This document shows, in pieces, positions 1 through 8,680 of a stretch of DNA of 64,000 nt. The notes below the pieces were generated by a model. It did not search any database and was not told the origin of the DNA. It was given only the letters and a program-made list of their open reading frames with translations. A program made the translations under genes and the position numbers. How positions within the stretch are numbered: the first letter of the stretch is position 1; each line of letters opens with the position of its first letter. The DNA is from an uncultured Bacteroidales bacterium. Its GTDB lineage: Bacteria > Bacteroidota > Bacteroidia > Bacteroidales > P3. Location: the NCBI GenBank assembly GCA_905235855.1, contig CAJONE010000002.1:1-64000 (forward strand), read 5' to 3'.

Positions 1-122
1 AACCTCCGACCGAGAAAACTTTTGAACTTCGATACCCCCAAACTTAAATTTATGCTATATTTGCACAACTGTGTTGCACTTGGTAGTTGAGTCTACACAA
101 CGGCAACAAATGTGAAAAAAAA

Positions 123-154
123 TTTGCCGTTTAAAAAAAATGTTGTACTTTTGC
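123..154 (+). promoter_or_regulatory. Bacteroidales-type promoter of the tRNA-Gln gene
   Basis: The -7 element TACTTTTGC lies at 146-154 and a -33 TTTG at 123-126, with 19 bp between them. This fits the known Bacteroides sigma factor consensus (TTTG, about 19 bp, TAnnTTTG). The tRNA begins 28 bp downstream. A second -7-like element, TATATTTGC at 56-64, has no matching -33 box and is less certain. Nothing else was recognised in positions 1-122. Confidence 0.7.
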
Positions 155-181
155 AACCGCTCTCGAGAGAGAGATTGACAA

Positions 182-252
182 TGTCCAATGGTGTAATGGT
201 AGCACATCTGACTCTGGATCAGCCAGTCTAGGTTCGAGTCCTGGTTGGACAA
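182..252 (+). tRNA. tRNA-Gln (anticodon CTG)
   Basis: The acceptor stem pairs perfectly (TGTCCAA at 182-188 with TTGGACA at 245-251). A D-arm (GGTGTAATGGTAGCAC) and a T-arm with loop TTCGAGT are present. The anticodon loop CTCTGGA gives CUG, read as glutamine. One pair at the outer end of the anticodon stem appears mismatched. No CCA is encoded, as is common in this phylum. A strong terminator follows directly, so the gene is probably a single-gene transcript. Confidence 0.9.
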
Positions 253-256
253 CAAG

Positions 257-299
257 AGAGACTCACAAACGCAAGGTTGTGAGTCTCTTTTTTCTTTTG
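257..299 (+). terminator. Intrinsic terminator after tRNA-Gln
   Basis: A 12-bp perfect stem (257-268 with 277-288) closes an 8-nt loop and is followed by TTTTTTCTTTTG. It may also insulate the tRNA from the convergent msbA-like gene that ends at 316. Confidence 0.9.
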
Positions 300-315
300 T
301 ATCCCTGGTATATGG

Positions 316-2139
316 CTACACTATTTGCGAAGCAAGAAGTCGACAGTATTCACCGCCAAGTCGTACCAGCTCATCGTGCGAGCCAGATTCGACAATCCGT
401 CCGTTGTCGAGCACGTGAATGACATCGGCGTCGCGGACTGTGGAAAGCCGGTGAGCGATTACGATGGTAGTCCGGTTGTGCATAAGCGACTGCAGGGCGG
501 CCTGCACCTGACGCTCGGATTCGTTGTCGAGCGATGCGGTGGCTTCATCGAGTATGAGTATGGGAGCGTTTTTGAGCAGAGCGCGAGCGATACAGAGGCG
601 CTGCCGCTGTCCGCCGGAAAGTGTGACACCCCGGTCGCCGACAAGTGTATCGTAACCGTCAGGGAGGGATTCTATAAAACCGTCGGCACAAGCAAGCTTG
701 GCAGCGCGACGAATATCGTCGAATGTGGCTGCAGTATTGCCAAAGGCTATGTTGTTGGCGACAGTGTCGTTAAACAGGATGCTTTCTTGTGTAACGAGAG
801 AAACAAGACGGCGCAGATCGTCGATTTTGAAGCGGCAGATATCGATGCCGTCGATGACTATTGAGCCACCGGTCGGATCGTAGAAACGGAGCAACAAATC
901 GACCAAAGTGGATTTTCCGGCACCCGAAGGACCAACCAGTGCAACAGTCTTACCCTTGGAAATGACAATGTTTATATGATTGAGTACAATGTTGTTGCTT
1001 CCCATAGCTACAGCATTGTCGGAGACGCTGTCGGTGTAGGCAAAGGATACATCGCGAAATTCAATATTGCCGTTGAACGAGCTGACAGACAGAGCATCGG
1101 GAGCCTCTACAATCACCTCGTCGGCATCGATAATTGCGAAAATTCGTGCGGCGGCGGCATTGCCTTTCTGCATCGCAGACCAAGACTTCACAAGATTGTG
1201 TATTGGGGGTACGATACGGGCAAAGACCACAACAAAAAGAATGAATACCGAAGGGTGCATACGACCAGCAATGACATAGGAACCACCGATAACGACAATG
1301 GCAGCCATGGCAATGGTGGCGAGAATCTCGGAGAGCGGGCTGCCAAGTTCTTTTAAACTGACAACACGGTTCGTCCTCCGACGGTAGTCACCAGCTACCG
1401 AAGCAAAAAAAGCTGCCTGACGCTCCTCTGCGCCAAAAGCTTTTACCACCCTTATGTTGGCAAGGCTCTCCTCGATTACAGAAAAAAGCGAACCCAATTT
1501 GTCCTGTCCTTTACGGGCATTGCGTTTCAGATGCCCCCCCACAAAACCCACAAGCATAAACACAACAGGAGTTACAAGCAGGAAATAAAGAAAAAGCGTG
1601 GGGCTTATGAAAACCAGAGTGGCGGAAAAAACAACAATATTGACTGGAGACTTCACCAACGACGTGATAGAGCTGATGACACCCCACTCGACATCGGCGA
1701 TATCGTTCGACATACAACTCAGTATGTCGCCCGTGCGGTGACTCTTGAAGAAAGCCACCGGCAAAACGGTAATCCTGCGATAAAGATTGTTTCGCAAACG
1801 TTCGACAATACCATTGCGGACGGGAGCCAGAAACCAAAGAGCAAGGTAACGGAACAAGTTGGAAAAAAACGAACATGCAAGGTAGACCAACGCAATGACA
1901 AGAAGACAGTAGAGCACGCCGTGGCGTTCGCTCCACACGGACAACTGCCAGCTCATCCATTCGCTTATATCCTTCTGGTTGAACGAAAAGCTGTGGGGAG
2001 AGGCATCGCCGACACCAAAAAGCAGTTCGACAAAAGGAACAATAAAGACAAATGACGAGAGATTGAACAGAATTCCCAGGAGCTCGAAAAAAACGGAGGC
2101 TGCAATATGGCCAGGATAAAAACGCAAATAGCCAAACAC
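316..2139 (-). CDS. msbA: ABC exporter, MsbA-like (fused permease and ATPase)
   Basis: A half-size ABC exporter of 607 residues. The N-terminal half (about 1-330) has the six hydrophobic segments of a type I exporter. The C-terminal ATPase has Walker A GPSGAGKS at about 403-410, signature LSGGQ at about 507-511, Walker B ILILDEATAS near 527-536 and the switch histidine in IAHRLST near 563. Family members flip lipid A or other lipids across the inner membrane; the substrate here is inferred. The start is uncertain: a GTG gives 607 residues, while the frame stays open further upstream with no ATG. It lies downstream of the OmpA/PD40 gene on the same strand, about 70 bp away, so co-transcription with the suf genes is possible. 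Confidence 0.85.
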   Translation of the reverse strand: MFGYLRFYPGHIAASVFFELLGILFNLSSFVFIVPFVELLFGVGDASPHSFSFNQKDISEWMSWQLSVWSERHGVLYCLLVIALVYLACSFFSNLFRYLALWFLAPVRNGIVERLRNNLYRRITVLPVAFFKSHRTGDILSCMSNDIADVEWGVISSITSLVKSPVNIVVFSATLVFISPTLFLYFLLVTPVVFMLVGFVGGHLKRNARKGQDKLGSLFSVIEESLANIRVVKAFGAEERQAAFFASVAGDYRRRTNRVVSLKELGSPLSEILATIAMAAIVVIGGSYVIAGRMHPSVFILFVVVFARIVPPIHNLVKSWSAMQKGNAAAARIFAIIDADEVIVEAPDALSVSSFNGNIEFRDVSFAYTDSVSDNAVAMGSNNIVLNHINIVISKGKTVALVGPSGAGKSTLVDLLLRFYDPTGGSIVIDGIDICRFKIDDLRRLVSLVTQESILFNDTVANNIAFGNTAATFDDIRRAAKLACADGFIESLPDGYDTLVGDRGVTLSGGQRQRLCIARALLKNAPILILDEATASLDNESERQVQAALQSLMHNRTTIVIAHRLSTVRDADVIHVLDNGRIVESGSHDELVRLGGEYCRLLASQIV

Positions 2140-2210
2140 ACGCCAGAAATGTCCAGCATGAAAGAGAGCCTGCGGATATTTGGAGTTACTTGTCAGCTGA
2201 GTTTTGTTTG

Positions 2211-4091
2211 TTAATTCCTTATCACCACGAGTTGCAGTTCGGCAGAGCCGCCAGCCTTGTAGGATAGACGTTCGGCACGCGTTTTCTGCTCAATCATATA
2301 GTCATACACGGCCTTAACCATGTTTTCGGTCACCCCTTCTATACGCACATGCACCATCGGATTGTCGCGAAGAAAAGCGATATAGGCGTCAATTATGGAC
2401 TTGGAGGCAGGCGAAAGGCCTTTCGAACCCACCTGTATATCGCTGATGGTGTAGCGACCGTCTTTTTTCAGCTTACGCAAGGCAAGGTCTCCTATCGCGA
2501 AACCGGACGAGCGGGCGACAGCGGCGGCCTTAATACGTTTAACCGTAGGCAAACAGCCCTTGGCAGTGGCAATGAGCAGATTGTCCTCCCGCATAGAGAG
2601 CATTGCCACAAGTGAGCCGTCGGTGCTGTCGGCAGCGTAGCGAGAGTTGTCGGCATCTTTGCGGCATACAGTGAGGATGCCGCCACTCGGCGTTCCGTTG
2701 TCGGAAACGAGACGCGCGGCGCAGAGACGCATCGGTTCGGGACGGGCAGCCGGGTAGAGGTCGAACGACAGGATGTCGGTGCCGCCACGTCCATCGACCC
2801 CTTCTGGCGGCTTGGCGGCATAATAGGCTAACCGTCCGTCGGCGGAGACCCCGAAACAGATTTCGTCGGCCTCGGAGTTTATGGGCAGCCCCATATTGGC
2901 AGGACGTTGCATGTAAGTGTCGTTGACGTTAATAAAATACATATCGTAGCCGCCAAACCCCTGCCATCCGTCGGATGCGAAATAGAGCGTCTTTCCGTCG
3001 GCATGGATGAACGGGCATTTCTCGTTGCCCGCCGTGTTAATTGCAGGACCGAGGTTCTCAGCACGGCTCCAGTCGCCATTGGGTAGCCTATGGCAGCGCC
3101 AAATGTCAGTGCCGCCCATGCCGCCATCGCGATTGGACGCGAAATAGAGATACTCGCCATCGGCGGTGATAGAGGGTTGCGACTCCCACGATTTGTCTCC
3201 ATTCACATTGGTTCCGGCATTTTCAAACTCGCTCCATCGCCCTTGATTGTATGTGGTGCGCCAGATGTCGCAGTTGGGCTTGCCGTTTTTTATGGCCATA
3301 CGCGAATAGTACATAACACGGTTGTCGGCAGTCATGGTGGGACTGCCCTCGTTCTCGGATGAGTTGAAAGGTAACGACATCTCAACCCCGTCGGCGAAGC
3401 TGCTGTCCTTAAATTCGCTGCGGAACAGTCGCCAGGTTTTCGTGGCCAACTCGCGCTTGTAGAACGTGGCCGCATGAGTCTCCGGCACCTGCCGAAGGTA
3501 GAACATGGCTCGTCCGTCGGGAGTGATATAGGGCAGATAATCGTTGTAGGGTGACGAAACACCCGGAAGAACGCGCGGTTCAAACGGAACCTTGTTTTTT
3601 GAAGCCTCGGAGAGGAACTGTGACCAGTAGAGATAGTTGGAGGCCTCTTCGTATACGGCTTCGAACTCGGCCAGCCGCTTTTCGTTGGTGATTTCGAAAT
3701 ACCGATTGAGGTTGCGCACAGCCTCGTCGTAGTTCGCATCAGTATAATCGACAATAGCCTTGTAGTAGTGGGCCAACGCATTGGGATAGCTTGGACACAA
3801 AGCAATGACCTTTGGAAAATAGCGGCGAATGCCGGCAGCATTGAAGTCTTTTTTCACCGCAATCATGCCAAGGTAGAAACAGGGATCAGGTGCGGCAGGG
3901 TATTTTGAGGCGAGCTTATGTAGAATGTCGCGACTTTCCTTGTATTTTTTCGCGTCAAACAGGGCTTTCGCCTTGTCGAACAACGCCTGGTCAGATGTTT
4001 TGAATCTGGGACCGCAAGTGACACCCTGATCCTGTGCGGAGAGCGATGCACAAAGCAGAAGCATTGCGGTTATGTACAGCAGACGGTTCAC
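2211..4091 (-). CDS. Envelope protein with TPR region, PD40 repeats and degenerate OmpA-like C-terminus
   Basis: A secreted protein of 626 residues with an N-terminal signal peptide ending near LSAQ. Residues about 30-170 look like TPR helices. About 180-450 hold WD40-like (PD40) repeats, recognisable by recurring ITADGEYLYFASNRDGG-type motifs. The last 80 residues (about 545-626) resemble an OmpA-like peptidoglycan-binding domain but lack the usual peptidoglycan-binding signature. The order TPR, PD40, OmpA is common in Bacteroidota periplasmic or outer-membrane proteins, some linked to gliding or secretion; function here is not known. Its ATG overlaps the sufD stop by 4 bp, indicating translational coupling with sufCD, which is an unexpected partner. 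Confidence 0.75.
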   Translation of the reverse strand: MNRLLYITAMLLLCASLSAQDQGVTCGPRFKTSDQALFDKAKALFDAKKYKESRDILHKLASKYPAAPDPCFYLGMIAVKKDFNAAGIRRYFPKVIALCPSYPNALAHYYKAIVDYTDANYDEAVRNLNRYFEITNEKRLAEFEAVYEEASNYLYWSQFLSEASKNKVPFEPRVLPGVSSPYNDYLPYITPDGRAMFYLRQVPETHAATFYKRELATKTWRLFRSEFKDSSFADGVEMSLPFNSSENEGSPTMTADNRVMYYSRMAIKNGKPNCDIWRTTYNQGRWSEFENAGTNVNGDKSWESQPSITADGEYLYFASNRDGGMGGTDIWRCHRLPNGDWSRAENLGPAINTAGNEKCPFIHADGKTLYFASDGWQGFGGYDMYFINVNDTYMQRPANMGLPINSEADEICFGVSADGRLAYYAAKPPEGVDGRGGTDILSFDLYPAARPEPMRLCAARLVSDNGTPSGGILTVCRKDADNSRYAADSTDGSLVAMLSMREDNLLIATAKGCLPTVKRIKAAAVARSSGFAIGDLALRKLKKDGRYTISDIQVGSKGLSPASKSIIDAYIAFLRDNPMVHVRIEGVTENMVKAVYDYMIEQKTRAERLSYKAGGSAELQLVVIRN

Positions 4092-5197
4092 AATCTGGTT
4101 ACGTCTATCTCGAAACGGGCATCGTCGCCATTACATGGGGAGCTGCACGGGATAGCGCAGTTGCCGCATGGCAAAAGTTCGCCGTGCAAGCGTTTTTTCA
4201 CCATATCCTCAATAGCTTGACGCAGTTCGGGGATGCTAATATTACGGATAACCTCGTCGCAAAAAGCATAGGAGAGCATCGTCATGGCCGTCCGTTCGCT
4301 AATGCCGCGCGAACGCATATAGAACAAGGCCTGGTCGTCGAGCTGGCCTACGGCACTTCCATGCGAACATTTCACGTCGTCGTTGTAGATTTCGAGAAAC
4401 GGCTTGGTTTCGACATGGGCTTTGTCGGTCAATAGAATGTTGCGGTTGTTCTGATAGGCTTCGGTCTTCACTGCACCGTCCATAACGAGCACATGCCCAT
4501 TGAAGGAGGCACGCGCTTGGTCGTCGAGGATACCTTTGTAGAGTTCAGAGCTGGTGCAATGCGGAGCGTTGTGCTGAACAAATATATAGTTGTCGCAACG
4601 CTGCTCGCCATCGATAAGATAGAGGCCGTCGGCACGCAATTCGCAATGCTCGCCCAGCATTCGAATTTCGCAATGGTTGAAGATATGGCCGCCGTTGAGC
4701 GTGATGCAGTCGGTGAACAGGCGAGAACCACGCTCCATAGTGATATAAGTTTTGTTTATAAGGCCAGAACGGTTGTTGATGTTTTGCAGTTTATAGTATT
4801 CCACCTGTGCACCCTCGGCAATGCTGATATGAGTCTCGTTATTGCCGAGCGAGCGGGTGTCGCCTACAGTGTCGTCGCAATGGATGATTGCGACACTTGC
4901 ACCGGCACCGACGTTAATGGTGTTGCGGAGTTCGATGAGCGACTTGTATTCGGTGCTGACCACCGATTGAATCTGAATAGGCTTTCCGAGCACCTGGCCA
5001 GGCTCAACGGTGATGTTCAATCCATCGCCAACACCGTTGACAACAGTTCGCTTGTCGGTGTCGAGATTGGGTATGTTGCACGAGCAACAGATGTCGGCGT
5101 CCGAATGCGACACGTCAGGACGCTTCAAACCATCATTCCAGAAATCGGAGAAATCGACCCCTTTCAGAGCCTCTGGCAATACGTCTTTCCTAATCAT
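4088..5197 (-). CDS. sufD: Fe-S cluster assembly protein SufD
   Basis: A SufB/SufD-family scaffold protein of 369 residues that partners with the SufC ATPase in Fe-S cluster assembly. The parallel beta-helix core is recognisable ([19 protein letters not shown] near the C-terminus and [19 protein letters not shown] before it). It is short for SufD, which is usually about 430-450 residues; the missing part is mostly N-terminal. The C-terminus is unusual in carrying a cysteine-rich tail ([12 protein letters not shown]). It overlaps sufC by 4 bp and the downstream OmpA/PD40 gene by 4 bp, so all three are likely co-translated. No sufB, sufS or sufE is present in the window. Confidence 0.88.
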   Translation of the reverse strand: MIRKDVLPEALKGVDFSDFWNDGLKRPDVSHSDADICCSCNIPNLDTDKRTVVNGVGDGLNITVEPGQVLGKPIQIQSVVSTEYKSLIELRNTINVGAGASVAIIHCDDTVGDTRSLGNNETHISIAEGAQVEYYKLQNINNRSGLINKTYITMERGSRLFTDCITLNGGHIFNHCEIRMLGEHCELRADGLYLIDGEQRCDNYIFVQHNAPHCTSSELYKGILDDQARASFNGHVLVMDGAVKTEAYQNNRNILLTDKAHVETKPFLEIYNDDVKCSHGSAVGQLDDQALFYMRSRGISERTAMTMLSYAFCDEVIRNISIPELRQAIEDMVKKRLHGELLPCGNCAIPCSSPCNGDDARFEIDVTRL

Positions 5198-5952
5198 TTT
5201 TCCATTTCTTTCTTAATCCAGTCGTAACCCTTCTGCTCCAGCTCCAAGGCGAGTTCCTTGGGGCCAGTTTTCACGATACGTCCCTCGTAGAGGATGTGCA
5301 CAAAGTCGGGCACAATATAGTCGAGCAATCGTTGATAGTGGGTTATGACCACGATGGCATTGTCGTTTGAACGCAATTTGTTCACACCCGAGGCTACGAT
5401 GCGCAAGGCGTCGATATCGAGTCCCGAATCGGTTTCGTCGAGAATGGAAAGAGTTGGATTGAGCATTGCCATCTGGAATATCTCGTTCTTCTTTTTCTCG
5501 CCGCCCGAGAACCCCTCGTTTACCGAACGGTTGGCCAACGATGCGGTCATTTCGACCACCTTTTTCTTCTCCTCCATCAGTTTCAGGAAGTCGCTTCCGC
5601 TCAACGGGTCAAGGCCACGGTATTTGCGTTGTTCATTGACAGCAGTTCTCATGAAGTTGGCAATACTCACTCCTGGTATTTCGACAGGATACTGGAAACC
5701 GAGGAAAATGCCCTCTGCGGCGCGGACCTCGACTGGCATATCGAGAATATTCTTGCCATTGTAAACAACTTCGCCATCGGTGACTTGATATTTCGGATTG
5801 CCGGCAATGATACCAGCAAGGGTGCTTTTGCCATTGCCGTTGGGTCCCATGATGGAGTGCACTTCGCCCGTATTGATTTCAAGATTTACGCCCTTGAGTA
5901 TTTCCATATCGCCGATACCGGCGTGAAGATTGCGTATTGAAAGAAGAGACAT
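5194..5952 (-). CDS. sufC: Fe-S assembly ATPase SufC
   Basis: A cytosolic ABC-type ATPase of 252 residues that drives the SufBCD scaffold. Walker [10 protein letters not shown] is at about 36-44. The family-specific signature [11 protein letters not shown] lies near 148, and Walker [12 protein letters not shown] near 170. Length and sequence are typical of the family. It is the first gene of a sufC-sufD-OmpA/PD40 unit with 4-bp overlaps. The gene upstream is an unrelated SAM hydrolase rather than sufB, whereas Bacteroidota more usually carry sufB immediately upstream of sufC. Confidence 0.95.
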   Translation of the reverse strand: MSLLSIRNLHAGIGDMEILKGVNLEINTGEVHSIMGPNGNGKSTLAGIIAGNPKYQVTDGEVVYNGKNILDMPVEVRAAEGIFLGFQYPVEIPGVSIANFMRTAVNEQRKYRGLDPLSGSDFLKLMEEKKKVVEMTASLANRSVNEGFSGGEKKKNEIFQMAMLNPTLSILDETDSGLDIDALRIVASGVNKLRSNDNAIVVITHYQRLLDYIVPDFVHILYEGRIVKTGPKELALELEQKGYDWIKKEMEK

Positions 5953-5985
5953 AAATTGGTGATTAATGATTGGTGATAAGTGAAA
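5953..5985. repeat. Intergenic GTGATTAR-type repeat
   Basis: The short gap upstream of sufC holds degenerate copies of a GTGATTAATGATTGGTGAT motif. Related sequences lie near 12478-12523, 14036-14061, 14629-14642 and 15158-15175, always between genes. Function unknown. Confidence 0.5.
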
Positions 5986-6039
5986 AAAAGTTTATCAACT
6001 GGAAAGTGTACGAAGTAATGCGTTGTTTCAAGTTATTCC

Positions 6040-6810
6040 TCAATTCCTTACTACAATATCGACTATATCGAGAAGGCCGATTCCGAGAATATCGCACACG
6101 CGCTGCTTGTACATGGCAATTTCCACAAATCCTGAAGCTGACACGGTTAGCGACGGCTCTTTGCAGTCGGAATAAGACTCCTTTATTTCGCCGATTCGCA
6201 CACCGCGGTATGAGATGTCGTACTTGCGGCCAGCCAGCACATTCTCAAGCTCGTCGATGCGAATGTCGAGGTAAGCGTTGCCATAGCTGTCTATATGCCA
6301 CACATGTGCTTTCACGAGACTGTCCATCACCATATAACGGAAATGACGCTCAACGAGAGCCACGTCGCGCCCGATTTCGGACAACGGCGTGCCAGACAAA
6401 ATACGCGCGGCCTGAACGCAGAATATATCGTAGGCCGCAAAATTCAGATACTTCGTGGGCCACTGTAGGGTTATCTCGACAGCCCGCTGATAGTCGTTGC
6501 CGAAAACCATGAACGGCAGACCATTGTTGGTGCAGATATAGTATTGCGAATTGTGTTGCACTATCACAAATCCCTCTCCCGACTCCTCTTCGGACAGTAT
6601 GTCGATTATATGAACCGTGCCCGATGGAAAACCCGTACACGCACTCTTCACGAGATACGGTGCCACACGCAGATCGAAAGGCTTGAGGCTATGGTTTATA
6701 TCTACCACCCGCACATCGGGAATCATCGAGTAGAGACGCCCTTTCACCATACCGGCGAAAAAGGCACCGTCGCCCCAATCGGTCGTTAATGTGACTATAG
6801 GACCAGACAT
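6040..6810 (-). CDS. SAM hydroxide adenosyltransferase family protein (DUF62)
   Basis: A cytosolic protein of 256 residues. Members of the family characterised so far hydrolyse S-adenosylmethionine to adenosine and methionine. The N-terminal motif TLTTDWGDGAFFAGMVKG and the later VVDINHSLKPFD match the family. The C-terminal beta-barrel motif IDSYGNAYLDI corresponds to the conserved D-x-x-GN-x-x-x-x-x-I. The usual DPGVG-type loop is replaced by IDILSEESGEG, which may mark a Bacteroidota subfamily with altered specificity. It is transcribed in the same direction as sufC but 87 bp upstream, with no clear promoter. Confidence 0.8.
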   Translation of the reverse strand: MSGPIVTLTTDWGDGAFFAGMVKGRLYSMIPDVRVVDINHSLKPFDLRVAPYLVKSACTGFPSGTVHIIDILSEEESGEGFVIVQHNSQYYICTNNGLPFMVFGNDYQRAVEITLQWPTKYLNFAAYDIFCVQAARILSGTPLSEIGRDVALVERHFRYMVMDSLVKAHVWHIDSYGNAYLDIRIDELENVLAGRKYDISYRGVRIGEIKESYSDCKEPSLTVSASGFVEIAMYKQRVCDILGIGLLDIVDIVVRN

Positions 6811-6911
6811 TTGTGCGCTTCGATAATTGAAAGCCTAAAAACGGTACGCCTACCTTAACGTGGGCCAAGAGTCAAATCCAACGCGAAGAGAAGACGCACT
6901 GCATCGCTGCA

Positions 6912-8030
6912 TTAAGATTCTTTCGGAGTTTTCCAGTTGAAGTAGACCTGCAGTCCAGCAGTCTGGAAAAACTGTAGAGCACCCATAGCACCCTTATTCA
7001 TAACATTCTGGCCAAGCTCGTTGGTGGAGCGGAAATCACTGTCGTACTTCATCTGGAAGCCAGCGTAGGCTGCAAGCCACGAGCTGAAGCGGTATTCAAG
7101 TTTCACCTCCAAGTCGTAGTCGATTTCATGCCAAAGGCTGAAGCCGAATTTCTGGCCGCCATTCATGGAGGCATAACCGCGATCAATAAGCTCCTGACGG
7201 CTATTGGCCTCACGGTTCAAGTTGCTGCACTTCATATAGTCATAGAAAAGTTCGGCACGGACATAGAGATTAAGGTTCTTGGCGATGTCTTTTTTCATAT
7301 AGAACTTGATATACGAACCGAGTCCGAAATAGGCGTGACGATACTTGCCGTTAGCGAAGTCGGCGCTGTCCTGAATGACACCGTAAGTGTAGCCCGTGCG
7401 GATTAGCTCGTCGTCGCACACGAAAGTAGTCTTGCCAGTCAAGAACGAGAGCGACACGTTCCACCACTCTTTCTTGTACTCAAAACCGATGGCTGTGGTG
7501 AGGTATGCCGGAGCCATAAAATTCGAAATCAGCACAGTGTCGTCGCCATACTGATAGCCCTTGTAGAACTGGGTCTTGAAGTTGGCAATGGCATTGATGT
7601 TCCACGAATCGCGCAAGGCGCGCGAGTATGTGCTTGTGAGGTCAATCTTGTCCTCGTTTTTGCGAAGACTCTCGAGCAAGGGCGTGTTCTTGCCATCGAG
7701 GTCCTGCCAATGGATACCGAAAGCGAGGTCGGCTATATTGTCCCAGATGTTCTTACCGTTGACATACTTGTATGTGCCGTTGAAAGAAGCCGTAATGGCT
7801 AAACGCGCGTTGCCCGCCGAGGACCAGTTGTTGTAGTAGGCCTCATCGATTTTCAGAGCCGGGGTAGACGAGGTGGTCCATATCCCCTTGGGCTTTTCGT
7901 TGACTTCCGCGGCGGGCTGCTGCCCGTCGGTCTCTTGAGATTCGACAGGAGCGGGGTTTTCTTCCTGTGCCATCAGTTGGCACGAAACCGAAACCATCAG
8001 CAAAACGGCTAAAAACTTGAAACTTTTCAT
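6912..8030 (-). CDS. DUF3078 outer-membrane protein
   Basis: A protein of 372 residues with a signal peptide (cleavage near QLMAQ) followed by a proline- and glutamate-rich spacer (about 22-48). The remainder is rich in alternating aromatic and polar strands, as expected for an outer-membrane beta-barrel. The segment WTTSSTPALKIDEAYYNNWS and the later SRALRDSWNINAIANFKTQ are typical of DUF3078, a family confined to Bacteroidota with no assigned function. The start overlaps the recX stop by 4 bp, so the two genes are probably co-transcribed from the recX promoters. Confidence 0.85.
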   Translation of the reverse strand: MKSFKFLAVLLMVSVSCQLMAQEENPAPVESQETDGQQPAAEVNEKPKGIWTTSSTPALKIDEAYYNNWSSAGNARLAITASFNGTYKYVNGKNIWDNIADLAFGIHWQDLDGKNTPLLESLRKNEDKIDLTSTYSRALRDSWNINAIANFKTQFYKGYQYGDDTVLISNFMAPAYLTTAIGFEYKKEWWNVSLSFLTGKTTFVCDDELIRTGYTYGVIQDSADFANGKYRHAYFGLGSYIKFYMKKDIAKNLNLYVRAELFYDYMKCSNLNREANSRQELIDRGYASMNGGQKFGFSLWHEIDYDLEVKLEYRFSSWLAAYAGFQMKYDSDFRSTNELGQNVMNKGAMGALQFFQTAGLQVYFNWKTPKES

Positions 8031-8494
8031 TGTTCTATGTCTTTTATAACATCTTTAATAATATCCAGCTCATAACCGCGCGACATGAGAAAAGCCGTCA
8101 GTTTGTTGACGTTTTTCTCGTCGTCGTCGCCGGTGTAAGTCCTCCACTTGGTTTGCGCCACGCCGAGAAGCACCTTTCTGTACTCCTCGTCGTCGATGAC
8201 CTTAATGCCTTTGGCAATCACGTCGCCGGCAATGTGTTTTTGGCGTAGCATGGAAGTGATTTTAATCCTTCCCCATTTCTGGTGAAACGCCTTGCTCTCG
8301 CAATAGCGGCAAACATATCGGTACTCATCGATATAGCCGCCCGCCGTGAGCATGGTAACAATCTTGTTGGTGGAAGTCGCGGGGCATCCCCAATCGACCA
8401 GTTTTCTCATCACAGTGGCAGTGCACTGTTCGTCGGCAGCACAGAACTGCTGCGCTTTTTCAAGAAAGACTTGTTCTTTAGCGTCGATTTTCAT
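8027..8494 (-). CDS. recX: RecX family regulatory protein
   Basis: A cytosolic helical-repeat protein of 155 residues. RecX binds and modulates RecA filaments. The typical three-helix repeats are visible (RYVCRYCESKAFHQKWGRIKITSMLRQK in about the middle). The start is placed at the ATG at 8494. An in-frame ATG 21 bp earlier lies inside the -7 promoter element TAATTTTGC and so cannot be on a transcript from that promoter. It sits divergently from uvrB, another DNA-repair gene, and overlaps the DUF3078 gene by 4 bp. Confidence 0.8.
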   Translation of the reverse strand: MKIDAKEQVFLEKAQQFCAADEQCTATVMRKLVDWGCPATSTNKIVTMLTAGGYIDEYRYVCRYCESKAFHQKWGRIKITSMLRQKHIAGDVIAKGIKVIDDEEYRKVLLGVAQTKWRTYTGDDDEKNVNKLTAFLMSRGYELDIIKDVIKDIEQ

Positions 8495-8501
8495 AAGGTT
8501 T

Positions 8502-8577
8502 GCAAAATTACACATTTTTTTTGAAAGCCATAAGACAACGCGCCCATTCGTCTATTCTGCCGCCACTTGCAAAATTA
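8502..8577 (-). promoter_or_regulatory. Two -7 promoter elements upstream of recX
   Basis: On the minus strand, TAATTTTGC occurs twice, at 8502-8510 and 8569-8577, each matching TAnnTTTGC. The proximal copy ends only 7 bp before the chosen recX ATG, implying a nearly leaderless mRNA if used. No convincing -33 box was found for either copy. Confidence 0.5.
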
Positions 8578-8624
8578 AACTTCATTTTTTCGACCGTGAG
8601 GATGATTGGCGTTATTTCGAAAAA

Positions 8625-8657
8625 TTTGGCGTTTTTTTTGGAATGGTGTATTTTTGC
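8625..8657 (+). promoter_or_regulatory. uvrB promoter
   Basis: A -33 TTTG at 8625-8628 and -7 TATTTTTGC at 8649-8657 are separated by 20 bp. The element lies inside any longer uvrB reading frame, which supports the GTG start at 8681. Confidence 0.7.
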
Positions 8658-8680
8658 AATATTCAAAGCAACAAAGGACA

